From positions 1 to 8,534 of the forward strand of contig JAJYCH010000158.1 in assembly GCA_021778575.1 (NCBI GenBank): a stretch of DNA of 8,534 nucleotides, read 5' to 3'. The stretch comes from Planctomycetota bacterium. Its GTDB lineage: Bacteria; Planctomycetota; Planctomycetia; Isosphaerales; Isosphaeraceae. Every line of letters starts with the position of its first letter. The first letter of the stretch is position 1. The notes under the pieces were generated by a model. It saw only the letters and a list, made by a program, of their open reading frames with translations. It had not been told where the DNA came from and made no database searches. This document shows, piece by piece, positions 1 to 5,698 of the stretch. A program made the position numbers and the translations under genes.

Positions 1-881
1 CGGTGCTCCACGCAGTCATGGACTCGGTCGTCGACAACTACCGGCTCGTCGACGCGGAGGTCGGCGCCGACCTCGACGCGATCGAGGCGGAGGTGTTCAG
101 CAACGACCTGAGGGCCGATGCCAACACCATCTACCGGCTCAAGCGCGACCTCATCGCGCTCGGAGCTTACGCCAAAGGCAGCGACCCACGGCTCGACCAG
201 GCCATCGCGCGCTACACCCGCCAGGCCAGCGAATTCGAGGCGGAAGTTCAGTTCCTTGCGCAACTCGTCCAGCGCCCGATACGGGGCGTGGATGCGGAAC
301 GGGGCCACCACCTTCTCCAGCTCTTCGTCGGTCTTCAGCTTGAGCCGCCCCCGCCACGCTTTGCGAATCTTGCCCTTCGCGCTGGCGTCCGTGGTCCCGT
401 CGAAGAGTTTTTCCAGCCGGAGTTCACCGTTCCGCCTGCTCACGATCTCGGCGAGGTCGTTGTCGGGGTGGATCGGCCATGCAGAAATCAAGTTGAAGCG
501 AGCGCAAGAGCTTCCAGTGTCCATTGCCGCGACGTGCAGACGCTCAAGAAGCGAGACGGAACTCGCGCCGATGGCCTCGGGATCGATCAGGGCTTCCCAG
601 GTAAGACTGCCCTTCAAATCGACGTGGTACTTCGCTTGGTAGTAATCGGCGATGATGCTTCCGCCTCGCTCGTCGGGAATAGGCGAGGAGTAGACAACGG
701 CCACGTCGTCAAAGGATTTGATGGCCTTGAACTCGTACGCGACACGCTGGACCTTCGAATACTTACTAAAGAGGCGGCAAGCTTCGAGCCAGAAGATCCG
801 AGCCTGGTAGTCGTCGCCATGCTGGCGCGCCACAACCGCAGTGGTCACGGGCAGTCCCTCGAGAGGCCACAGTCCGGACAT
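1..881 (-). CDS. Cap4/DUF4297-like dsDNA nuclease-domain protein, truncated or fused at its 3' side
   Basis: The minus frame from an ATG at 881 (MSGLWPLEGLP...) is open to the window edge. Residues 21-110 resemble the N-terminal nuclease domain of Cap4/DUF4297-type defence effectors. HGDDYQARIFWLEACRLF opens a helix, then come E50, a DD pair at 58-59 (SFDDVAVVY) and YYQAKYHV with Q82-x-K84. Together these fit a PD-(D/E)xK fold with a QxK triad. SVSLLERLHVAAMD and a helical stretch follow, up to ELNFRLEFAGLAGV near base 220. Beyond that the protein-like signal stops, and the plus strand shows CorA and FliI scraps, so the downstream sensor or effector region is lost or replaced. No strong Shine-Dalgarno precedes the ATG. 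The frame stays open upstream of 881 and a GTG is available at about 848, so the start is uncertain. The gene is divergent to a BrxR/CapW-type regulator, which supports a role as an antiphage effector under its control. The family call is by motif only. Confidence 0.5.
   Translation of the reverse strand, partial: MSGLWPLEGLPVTTAVVARQHGDDYQARIFWLEACRLFSKYSKVQRVAYEFKAIKSFDDVAVVYSSPIPDERGGSIIADYYQAKYHVDLKGSLTWEALIDPEAIGASSVSLLERLHVAAMDTGSSCARFNLISAWPIHPDNDLAEIVSRRNGELRLEKLFDGTTDASAKGKIRKAWRGRLKLKTDEELEKVVAPFRIHAPYRALDELRKELNFRLEFAGLAGVARDGLVEPWVAAFGVSSERDEVALEPVDGVGIGPQVVAEHLRLDRVEVGADLRVDEPVVVDDRVHDCVEH
3..164 (+). pseudogene. CorA magnesium transporter fragment
   Basis: A piece of about 50 codons reads like the internal soluble-to-stalk segment of CorA-family Mg2+/Co2+ channels. 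It contains VLHAVMDSVVDNY, then an acidic helix (DLDAIEAEVFS), then TIYRLKRDLIAL, matching in order the family's pattern of a Leu/Asp-rich helix, an acidic 'IEAEVF' helix and an 'IYrLKRe' helix. No start codon, no N-terminal domain and no transmembrane GMN motif are present. The reading runs in from the left edge, so the part before it may lie outside the window. After about base 160 the frame continues into unrelated FliI-like sequence, so the C-terminal membrane domain is gone. I read it as gene debris at a recombination junction. The family call is from recognition of the residue pattern only. Confidence 0.5.
150..217 (+). pseudogene. FliI/type III secretion ATPase C-terminal fragment
   Basis: Directly in frame with the CorA-like scrap, the residues DLIALGAYAKGSDPRLDQAI match the highly conserved C-terminal 'dLI-lGAY-kGsDp-lD-AI' block of the flagellar export ATPase FliI and its type III secretion homologues. 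Only about 20 to 25 codons are recognisable. The catalytic nucleotide-binding core is absent, and the sequence beyond about 217 is better read on the opposite strand as a nuclease-like gene. The residues DLIAL would suit both CorA and FliI, so the join may have formed at a short shared sequence. This is a broken fragment without function. The segment is short, so chance similarity cannot be fully excluded. Confidence 0.4.
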
Positions 882-1031
882 TCCGACTTTGCCGTGAGTG
901 GTTCCAGAACCGCCACCCGTTACGCAGAGAGGAGGTTGACCCCCGAACGGGATGCGGATACAAAAAAGTCGGATCGAAAAACTATGCCCGTCTAGAAAGT
1001 ATACGCGTTCTTGCCGTAGGGAGCAAGTCGA
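882..1031. promoter_or_regulatory. Divergent control region between nuclease-like gene and WYL regulator
   Basis: These 150 bases separate the two divergent genes. They are locally AT-richer than the flanks and contain two near-copies 15 bases apart, CGGATACAAAAAAG (955-968) and CGGATCGAAAAAC (970-982). A TATAC-containing stretch lies near 1000. Direct or imperfect repeats in a divergent spacer are what a BrxR/CapW-type dimer would bind, but no operator is proven. No single -35/-10 pair stands out. Confidence 0.35.
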
Positions 1032-1919
1032 GTGGGTAAGCAACGGAAGAAAGGGCGCTGGTCCGTCGAGCGACGCCTTGAGTTCATCGATTTCCGATTG
1101 TTCTGGGAGGGCCACGTAAATCGCGGTGATCTGGTCTCTTTTTTCGGAGTGTCGATCCCGCAAGCCTCCTCGGACCTCGCCCAGTACCAAGAGGCGGCCA
1201 AGGGCAATGCCGTCTATGACAAGACCCGCAAAACCTACGTCGCCGGTCGAAAGTTCAAGCCCGTCTTCTTCGAGCCGTCCGCCGACGAGTACCTCGCCCA
1301 GCTCCGGCTGATCCAGGCCGGTCTCTTGAACGAAGACGAAGCCTGGGCGGTCCGCATGCCTTCCTATTCCATCGTTCCGATCCTCCGGCGCCGCCTGGAG
1401 CCGGGGACGCTACGGCGCATCCTCGACGCCATACGGACCCGATCTTCGATCCACATCAACTACCAGTCGAAGTCGAGCCCCAAGCCGAAATGGCGGTGGA
1501 TCGCGCCTCACGCGCTCGGATTCGACGGCTTCCGCTGGCACGCCCGCGCGTGGTGCCACGAGCATGAGGAGTTCCGCGACTTCGTGCTGGCTCGCATTCT
1601 GGAGATCCGTGAGGCGAGATCAGACGGCATCGATCCCGCCAATGATGCAGGCTGGCAACGCGAGGTGACGTTGAAGCTGGCGCCTCACCCGAAACTGAAA
1701 GGTGGCGACCGTCGCGCCGTGGAGATGGACTTCGGGATGACCGGTGGCGCGATCGAGGTCAGTATGCGGGTTTGCATGGCGTACTACTTCATGCTCCAGC
1801 TCGATCTCGATCTCGATCGCGACGGCGACCAGACCGAGGCCGAGCCTGACAGCCATCAGCTCGTTCTGGTGAATCGCGCCGAGGTTGAAGCGGCGATGAA
1901 GGAAGCCGGCAGGTGCTAG
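1032..1919 (+). CDS. HTH-WYL transcriptional regulator, BrxR/CapW family
   Basis: This 295-residue protein has the full length and three-part layout of the BrxR/CapW regulators, which repress BREX, CBASS and similar antiphage operons and are thought to release on sensing a signal. Residues about 10-70 form a winged helix (RLEFIDFRLFWEGHVNR, then SIPQASSDLAQYQ for the recognition helix, then VYDKTRKTYVAG for the wing). Residues about 135-195 form the WYL domain, with the family signature RWIAPHALGFDGFRWHARAW and FRDFVLARI. The rest is a WCX-type C-terminal domain ending in HQLVLVNRAEVE. Translation starts at GTG 1032, 8 bases after AGGGAG (1018-1023). It stands divergent to the Cap4-like nuclease gene, so it probably represses both. 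A triplicated CTCGAT at 1800-1817 gives a run of Leu-Asp pairs in the C-terminal domain. The frame is intact although the partner gene looks damaged. Confidence 0.85.
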   Translation: MGKQRKKGRWSVERRLEFIDFRLFWEGHVNRGDLVSFFGVSIPQASSDLAQYQEAAKGNAVYDKTRKTYVAGRKFKPVFFEPSADEYLAQLRLIQAGLLNEDEAWAVRMPSYSIVPILRRRLEPGTLRRILDAIRTRSSIHINYQSKSSPKPKWRWIAPHALGFDGFRWHARAWCHEHEEFRDFVLARILEIREARSDGIDPANDAGWQREVTLKLAPHPKLKGGDRRAVEMDFGMTGGAIEVSMRVCMAYYFMLQLDLDLDRDGDQTEAEPDSHQLVLVNRAEVEAAMKEAGRC

Positions 1920-1933
1920 ACGCGCGTGAAAAA

Positions 1934-1951
1934 CCCCGGCGTTGGCCGGGG
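1934..1951 (-). terminator. Rho-independent terminator hairpin, T-run on the minus strand
   Basis: CCCCGGC-GTTG-GCCGGGG is a perfect 7-bp stem with a four-base loop, 15 bases after the regulator's stop codon. The five A residues just before it on the plus strand become a T-run on the minus strand, so as an intrinsic terminator it works on leftward transcripts. It would then block antisense read-through into the regulator. It may also act weakly for the plus-strand gene. Confidence 0.6.
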
Positions 1952-2274
1952 CGAAGGATCGGGCAGCTCGGGTTTCCGGGTTCCACTTGTCATAACAACG
2001 AGTTTTTGATCGCTTCCCCGAGAGCCCTACCCGGCGCGCCGTCATGAGGAACCTGGACGCGATGGAAGCACCAGGCTCGGCCGCGCGTGAGAAGCCGACT
2101 AATCAGGTTCAAGGAGCACCTCCTTTCAGGCGAGAGGAAGGGGATGCCACACAGCCGCAAAACTGTTCGCCGGATGCCTTCGATTAGCGGTATTGACAAT
2201 CTTGCTTTTTGACAGAATCGAGGCTGACAAGGATCGACGTAAGCTTTTAAACAATTCACGAGTTAGATTAATTC

Positions 2275-2334
2275 GGCGAGGTGATCGATAGGCCGAAGGT
2301 GCGGCACTCGAAACGCCTTCGTCCCTCGGGGCGT
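2275..2334 (+). pseudogene. tRNA-Ser(CGA)-like remnant lacking T arm and 3' acceptor
   Basis: From GGCGAGG (2275-2281, acceptor position) the sequence follows a bacterial tRNA-Ser closely: TG at positions 8-9; a D arm whose stem ATC (2284-2286) pairs with GGT (2298-2300), with the conserved GG in its loop; an anticodon loop CTCGAAA (2307-2313) with anticodon CGA; and a long variable arm CGTCC-CTCG-GGGCG (2320-2333). The anticodon stem keeps three pairs and has two mismatches. After 2334 no T stem, TTCGA loop at the right distance or acceptor complement is found. It therefore looks like the 5' two-thirds of a tRNA, now nonfunctional. The comparison is with the remembered tRNA-Ser pattern. Confidence 0.35.
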
Positions 2335-2472
2335 GAGTCGTGATCTTCGATGCGGGAGAACGCGACCGCCGCGGGCGGCCACTCCGGGCCCTCGACCCTT
2401 ATCACTCATCATCTCGCCCGCGTACCGGCGAGGCCGCGAATGACGATCGATCAGGCCCTACTTGGGGTCGGC

Positions 2473-2507
2473 TTGGTGCGCCCAACCTCGGCCTTGAGCC
2501 GCACCAA
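2473..2507. repeat. 8-bp inverted repeat with 19-base loop
   Basis: TTGGTGCG (2473-2480) is matched exactly by CGCACCAA (2500-2507). No T-run follows. It is the strongest fold in the 2340-2650 non-coding stretch; its role is unknown. Confidence 0.4.
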
Positions 2508-2653
2508 ACGGATGGCACGGGCGGAAACGCGAACCTGAGGGCTAGCCCCAGGGCCGGAAGGGCGTCACCTATGACCTTCGGGTAACGCTGACAGTAAGTC
2601 TGGGGGTATTTCCTTCTCTACGAGAAGATCGTTTCCAGCCGGGGCGACGTTCG

Positions 2654-3157
2654 CTACTGGCAGACCAGCCGTTTGATGTCCTTGACAAGAAGGTGGAGGT
2701 GCAGTGCGTCCGTCGGCGAGGGGCTGTATCCGAAATGCTCGTAGAACCGGCGGGCGTTTTCGTCTTTGGCGTGAACGACCAGAGCGCGGATGCCCGCAAT
2801 ATCCGCCGCCTGGATCGTCCGCATCATCGCGTCTTTGAGCAACCCGGCGCCGATCCCTCGGCCCTGCGCCTCGGAACTCACGGCGAGCCGGGCGAGGAGC
2901 ATGATCGGCACGGGGTGACGAGCGAGGCCCTTGCTCAAACGACCCGGCGCGTCGTCATAGGCCACTTCGCCGACCGCGAGCGAGTAGTAGCCGACCACCG
3001 CCTCTCCAGACAGCCCAAGGTAGGTCTGGGCGGCGCCCGCGAGCTGGTTGACTAGCGCGAAGCGCGTGAGGAACCGGTTAAGCTCCTCCTGGCCGCAGTC
3101 GAATCCGGCGACCGTGTGATCGGGCCGGAGCTTCTCGATCCGCAGCGGATCGGCCAT
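2654..3157 (-). CDS. tacT: GNAT-family toxin, TacT-type tRNA acetyltransferase
   Basis: This 167-residue protein has the size and layout of TacT/AtaT-type toxins, which use acetyl-CoA to acetylate the amino group of aminoacyl-tRNA and so stop translation. IEKLRPDHTVAGFDCGQEELNRFL at the N-terminus is the typical opening. ARLAVSSEAQGRGIGAGLL (residues about 89-107) holds the acetyl-CoA-binding loop QGRGIG at 98-103. FYEHFGY at 138-144 places the expected catalytic tyrosine at 139, before the usual C-terminal strand and LVKDIKRL. It begins two bases after the antitoxin stop codon (TGA-CG-ATG), so the two genes are one operon with the antitoxin first, the usual order for DUF1778-GNAT pairs. The frame is intact and all visible motifs are present, so it is probably active. 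The exact tRNA target cannot be told from sequence. Confidence 0.85.
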   Translation of the reverse strand: MADPLRIEKLRPDHTVAGFDCGQEELNRFLTRFALVNQLAGAAQTYLGLSGEAVVGYYSLAVGEVAYDDAPGRLSKGLARHPVPIMLLARLAVSSEAQGRGIGAGLLKDAMMRTIQAADIAGIRALVVHAKDENARRFYEHFGYSPSPTDALHLHLLVKDIKRLVCQ

Positions 3158-3159
3158 CG

Positions 3160-3447
3160 TCAGCCACCGCGCTCGAACACGCTCGGTTCTTGCAGAAGGC
3201 GGCCGAGGCGGGGGAGTTCGCGGGGAGGGGAGTCGAGGGCTTCAAGGAACATCTTCCAGCGTTCTGCATCCAGACCGAAGCGGGTCCGGTCGGCCAAGGT
3301 TTCGTCAGCCCGAACCAGCGCGCTTTCCAGGACGAATTCGCTGACCGTCCGTCCCGCCGACTCGGCGGCGGTTTGCAACTTCTGCTTGGCCTCCGGTGTG
3401 AGCCGGAGATCCAACTTAGCGGTACGCGTCGATCGACCCGGCATCGC
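3160..3447 (-). CDS. tacA: DUF1778 ribbon-helix-helix antitoxin, TacA-type
   Basis: This 95-residue protein pairs with the GNAT toxin next to it. TRTAKLDLRLTPEAKQKL and the helix SAGRTVSEFVLESAL form the ribbon-helix-helix DNA-binding part. The C-terminal tail, ending LGRLLQEPSVFERGG, is the toxin-wrapping region typical of DUF1778 proteins. An in-frame TTG lies 18 bases upstream (3465), but I chose the ATG at 3447 because AGGAAGGGAG ends 8 bases before it and the protein then begins as family members do. RHH antitoxins of this class repress their own operon with the toxin as co-repressor. A palindrome overlapping the promoter just upstream fits that. It is intact. Confidence 0.85.
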   Translation of the reverse strand, partial: AMPGRSTRTAKLDLRLTPEAKQKLQTAAESAGRTVSEFVLESALVRADETLADRTRFGLDAERWKMFLEALDSPPRELPRLGRLLQEPSVFERGG

Positions 3448-3460
3448 ACTGTCTCCCTTC

Positions 3461-3500
3461 CTCAATTATCGAGAATACCACGCTTGCCCGACATTGTCAC
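3461..3500 (-). promoter_or_regulatory. tacAT promoter with overlapping operator palindrome
   Basis: On the minus strand GTGACA (3495-3500) and TATTCT (3472-3477) are 17 bases apart, a good sigma-70 spacing with 5/6 and 4/6 matches. CTCGATAATTGAG (3461-3473) is a 13-bp palindrome with one mismatch that starts inside the -10 box and ends just before the Shine-Dalgarno. That is the expected place for RHH antitoxin binding and self-repression. Confidence 0.5.
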
Positions 3501-3683
3501 GACAAATCGAGGAGGGTTAGCTTCGGACGGTCCGCACGAGGGCTAGTATCGCCTGGACGATGTGAGGTGGTAAACTATGCCAACAGGCGACGACTTCGCG
3601 TAGCGACTCGTCCTCCCGACCCATTTCCGACCACGGGCAGGAGCGATTGACGCAAACGCAAGGCGCTGAAATGGTTGCGGAAA

Positions 3684-3718
3684 ACGGCTCGCGGGTGCAA
3701 TTCCCGCCGCCTCCACTA
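3684..3718 (+). pseudogene. ssrA: 3' end of a tmRNA gene (ssrA), probable attachment site
   Basis: The T arm folds as GCGGG (3691-3695), loop TGCAATT (3696-3702), CCCGC (3703-3707), followed by the 7-base acceptor strand CGCCTCC (3708-3714), discriminator A and CTA in place of CCA. This layout is that of tmRNA 3' ends (acceptor strand ending in CTCC, then ACCA). Read backwards it yields the familiar artefact peptide 'EAAGIAPASR', typical of antisense tRNA/tmRNA 3' ends. I found no matching 5' half (a GGAGGCG strand with its conserved following bases) in the preceding kilobase. It is therefore a partial copy, as left by integration of an element into ssrA. The integrase gene about 200 bases downstream supports an att site. 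A tRNA 3' end is the alternative. Confidence 0.6.
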
Positions 3719-3720
3719 CC

Positions 3721-3755
3721 AAGGCCCCTTGCGAGTAATCGCAAGGGGCCTTTTT
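3721..3755 (+). terminator. Strong Rho-independent terminator after the ssrA end
   Basis: AAGGCCCCTTGCGA (3721-3734), loop GTAA, TCGCAAGGGGCCTT (3739-3752) form a perfect 14-bp stem, and the plus strand runs on in T (3751-3755). It starts two bases after the tmRNA end and is likely the tmRNA terminator carried along with the att fragment. The opening A bases let the hairpin act for minus-strand transcripts too. Confidence 0.85.
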
Positions 3756-3806
3756 CATTGACTTTACGTCGATCGGGCGTGACGGCCGGCGATGCTGTTT
3801 TCCGGC

Positions 3807-3861
3807 CTGGGTGCTGATTTCGGGGCTTTCTGGGTGCTGTTTCGCCTGACGCTGGGTACTG
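3807..3861 (+). repeat. Three spaced CTGGGTGCTG repeats before the integrase gene
   Basis: CTGGGTGCTG occurs at 3807-3816 and 3830-3839, and CTGGGTACTG at 3852-3861, at 23- and 22-base steps (about two helical turns). A shorter relative (GATGCTGTTTT) lies at 3791. Their place between the ssrA attachment fragment and the integrase start suits arm-type binding sites of the recombinase. Confidence 0.5.
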
Positions 3862-3874
3862 GAGTCCGTAGAAT
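3846..3874 (+). promoter_or_regulatory. Candidate integrase promoter
   Basis: CTGACG (3846-3851) and TAGAAT (3869-3874) are 17 bases apart, matching the -35 and -10 consensus at 4/6 and 5/6. The third CTGGGTACTG repeat (3852-3861) fills the spacer, so binding of the repeat-specific protein would be expected to repress this promoter. Confidence 0.45.
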
Positions 3875-3921
3875 GACTCGTAAGCACCCACCACCTCCAT
3901 ACCTCATGTGGAGACACGCCG

Positions 3922-5698
3922 ATGCCCCGCAGCAAGCTCGTGAAGGATTGGAAGCCCGACGGTCGGGGACGGTATCAACGCATGGTTGGATGGAGAGAAG
4001 AGACGGGGGAGCGTATCCCGCAGCCCTTCTACCTCGGCTCGGACCTCGAACAGGCGAAGTACCGATACCACCGGGTCAAGGAACTCTGGACCCACCTGGC
4101 CCGGCTCCGAGGGGAGGAACCCGTCTTGACCGACCTCGGCGGCGAACCCCTGCATGAGCGCCGGGAGTATTCCTGGGATGACCAGGGACTCTGGATCGCC
4201 CGAGAGTTGGCCGCCGGAAAGGTCCGGTTCGTCCTGCCCAGGCACCAGGAGGCGCATGAGTCCACCTACTTCCACAGCCTCTACGAACTCGCCCGCAAGT
4301 ACCCGATGGTCTCCTTCGTGCCCGAGGACGGGGAGGCTTACGAGCAGGGCCAAGCCCTCTGGAACGCCGTCCGGGAGCACCAGAAGCAACCGCCGACCCC
4401 ATCTCCCCTCCCGCTGGCGAATTCCGGTCCGAAGGCGTGGGGACGCCTCCACGAGGCCCTCGACGGGTTCATCCTGCACGTCAAGAAGACGGGCCTCGAA
4501 CCGACCCCGGAAGGCGAACACCGGCTCACCGCCTTCCGCAACCTCAAGGTCGAGCAGGCCCGACGGATCAAGGCCCGCCAGAAGGACCGGCCGCTCTCGG
4601 CGCTCGACTTTCACGGTTGCCAGGAACTCCTGGACTACTGGCGGCTGCGGCCCCGACGCAGCCCCGCCACGGGAAGGCGTCGAGGCCGATGGCCAGGAAG
4701 ACGTGCGAGAACCACGTCGCCGAATTGATGCGGTTCTTACGCTGGCTACACAAGAGCAAGGACTTAGACTGGCGGAAGCCCGAAGACTTCGGCGACCTGG
4801 ACACGAGGGTCAAGGAGATCGAGGACGAACGGACCAGGGTCGGCCACCTCAATGTCAAGGTCTACACCGACGACGAATAGGCCCTACTCAACAAATACGC
4901 CACCCCCCTGGAGCGCCTGTTTCTGCTACTGGGCCTGAACTGCTTGTTCAAGGGGGCCGAGCAGGGCACGCTCCGGCTGGAGCACCTGTTCCTGGACCGC
5001 CCCCACCCCCACGCCTCGTCGCTCTGGCAGGTCGCCAAGTACGAGTCGGACCCGACCACCGGTTCATTCTATATACCTGGCACAAGTCGGGGGGCTACGG
5101 CGAGTTCCTCCTGTAGGAACAGGCCGTCGCCGGCCTGCGATGGGCCCTGGCCCGGCGGAAGCGCATCCGCGCCCGGCTCAAGATCGACCCCCCGCTACTG
5201 CTCCTGACCGACAGGGGCGACCCGTTCTTCGGGCGCACGAGGAGCAACAAGAACCAAAGCCAGTACTTCATGAACAAGTGGGCCCTGCTGATCCGCCGCA
5301 TCCGCAAGGGCCGCCCCGACCTCCCCGGCCATAGCTTCTCGTCGCTGCGGGACACGGCGGCCGACCGGATTCGCCACATCGCCGGGGGCGAGGTCGACGC
5401 CGTGTTCCTCTGCCACGGCAACCCGGTGAGGCAGGATGACCTCCTCGACGTGTACACGAACCGGCCGTTCGCCGACGTGTTCCGGGCCCTGCGACAGCTT
5501 GAGCGGGACCTGAAGCCGGTCTTCGACGCCGCCCCGAGCGACCAGTGGGAAACGCCGATTCAGCACTACACCTCGCTCGGCACGAGGGAGAAGATTCTGG
5601 ACCTTCACCGGCAAGGCGTTAAGGTGCCTGAGATCGCCAAGATCGTGAAGAAGTCGCCCGCCACGATCTTCTGGCTGTTGGGACGACTGAAGAGGTAA
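3922..5698 (+). pseudogene. Tyrosine recombinase/integrase, broken by two frameshifts and two amber codons
   Basis: The integrase would be about 590 residues. It starts at ATG 3922 with GGAG 9 bases before, in an N-terminal basic region (MPRSKLVKDWKPDGRGRYQ). The protein-like reading moves to another frame at about 4650-4680 (…CENHVAELMRFLRWLHKSKDLDW), hits TAG at 4878-4880, resumes (ALLNKYATPLERL), shifts again at about 5060-5080 (YTWHKSGGYGEFLL), hits TAG at 5114-5116, and runs to the stop at 5698. The catalytic C-terminal part is intact: HSFSSLR (His 5330, Arg 5348), CHGNP (His 5414) and DVYTNRPF (Tyr 5453). The position of the first catalytic Arg seems to hold Lys (FKGAEQ, about 4950). 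A helix-turn-helix-like tail (about 5582-5695) follows. The lesions argue for a dead gene, although assembly errors could explain some of them. The location next to the ssrA fragment shows it belongs to the element that integrated there. Confidence 0.8.
5582..5695 (+). other. Helix-turn-helix-like C-terminal extension of the integrase
   Basis: After the catalytic tyrosine region the reading continues TREKILDLHRQGVKVPEIA, then KIVKKSPATIFWLLGRLKR. This has the pattern of the resolvase-type helix-turn-helix (I-x-LH-x-G-hydrophobic-x-x-IA-x-hydrophobic-x-K-S-x-x-T-hydrophobic). Such a tail is usual in serine recombinases (Hin type) but not at the C-terminus of tyrosine recombinases. It may help site choice or repression. 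Confidence 0.5.

Larger units (their letters stand above)
1952..2653. other. Non-coding stretch of about 700 bases with scattered inverted repeats
   Basis: No reading frame here has a good start, ribosome-binding site and protein-like sequence. What can be seen: an AAGGAG-CAC-CTCCTT dyad (2111-2125); an AT-rich patch with two TTGACA hexamers near 2193 and 2209 but no good -10 box; a tRNA-Ser-like remnant (2275-2334); an 8-bp inverted repeat (2473-2507); a 10-bp palindrome GGGCTAGCCC (2539-2548); and a CTTCTC-TAC-GAGAAG hairpin (2613-2627) just beyond the toxin gene's stop. It may be decayed island sequence or hold an unrecognised structured RNA. Confidence 0.5.

Noticed and set aside
3..995. 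A long plus-strand frame of 330 codons
   Set aside because: Only its first 70 or so codons look like protein (CorA and FliI scraps). Beyond about 220 the opposite strand carries a better protein with nuclease motifs, so the rest is an antisense shadow.
2044..2187. A 47-codon plus-strand frame starting ATG at 2044
   Set aside because: It has no Shine-Dalgarno, poor third-base GC preference compared with the real genes here, and no recognisable motif.
2193..2240. TTGACA hexamers at about 2193 and 2209 as promoters
   Set aside because: No acceptable -10 box stands 16-18 bases downstream of either, and no gene follows in that direction.
1990..2259. An 89-codon minus-strand frame upstream of the terminator at 1934-1951
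   Set aside because: It would explain the terminator's orientation, but the sequence is not protein-like, has no convincing ribosome-binding site and no family resemblance.
3575..3610. Possible tmRNA tag-peptide remnant (GCCAAC ... GACGACTTCGCG TAG)
   Set aside because: It resembles a tag frame with a one-base loss, but it lies only about 100 bases before the tmRNA end. The conserved 5' tmRNA sequence and pseudoknot region were not found, so a complete or permuted tmRNA is not supported.
3543..3935. Minus-strand frames of about 130 codons with the peptide VVEAAGIAPASR
   Set aside because: This peptide is a known artefact of translating the reverse of tRNA/tmRNA 3' ends. The frames run through the terminator hairpin and the tmRNA fragment.
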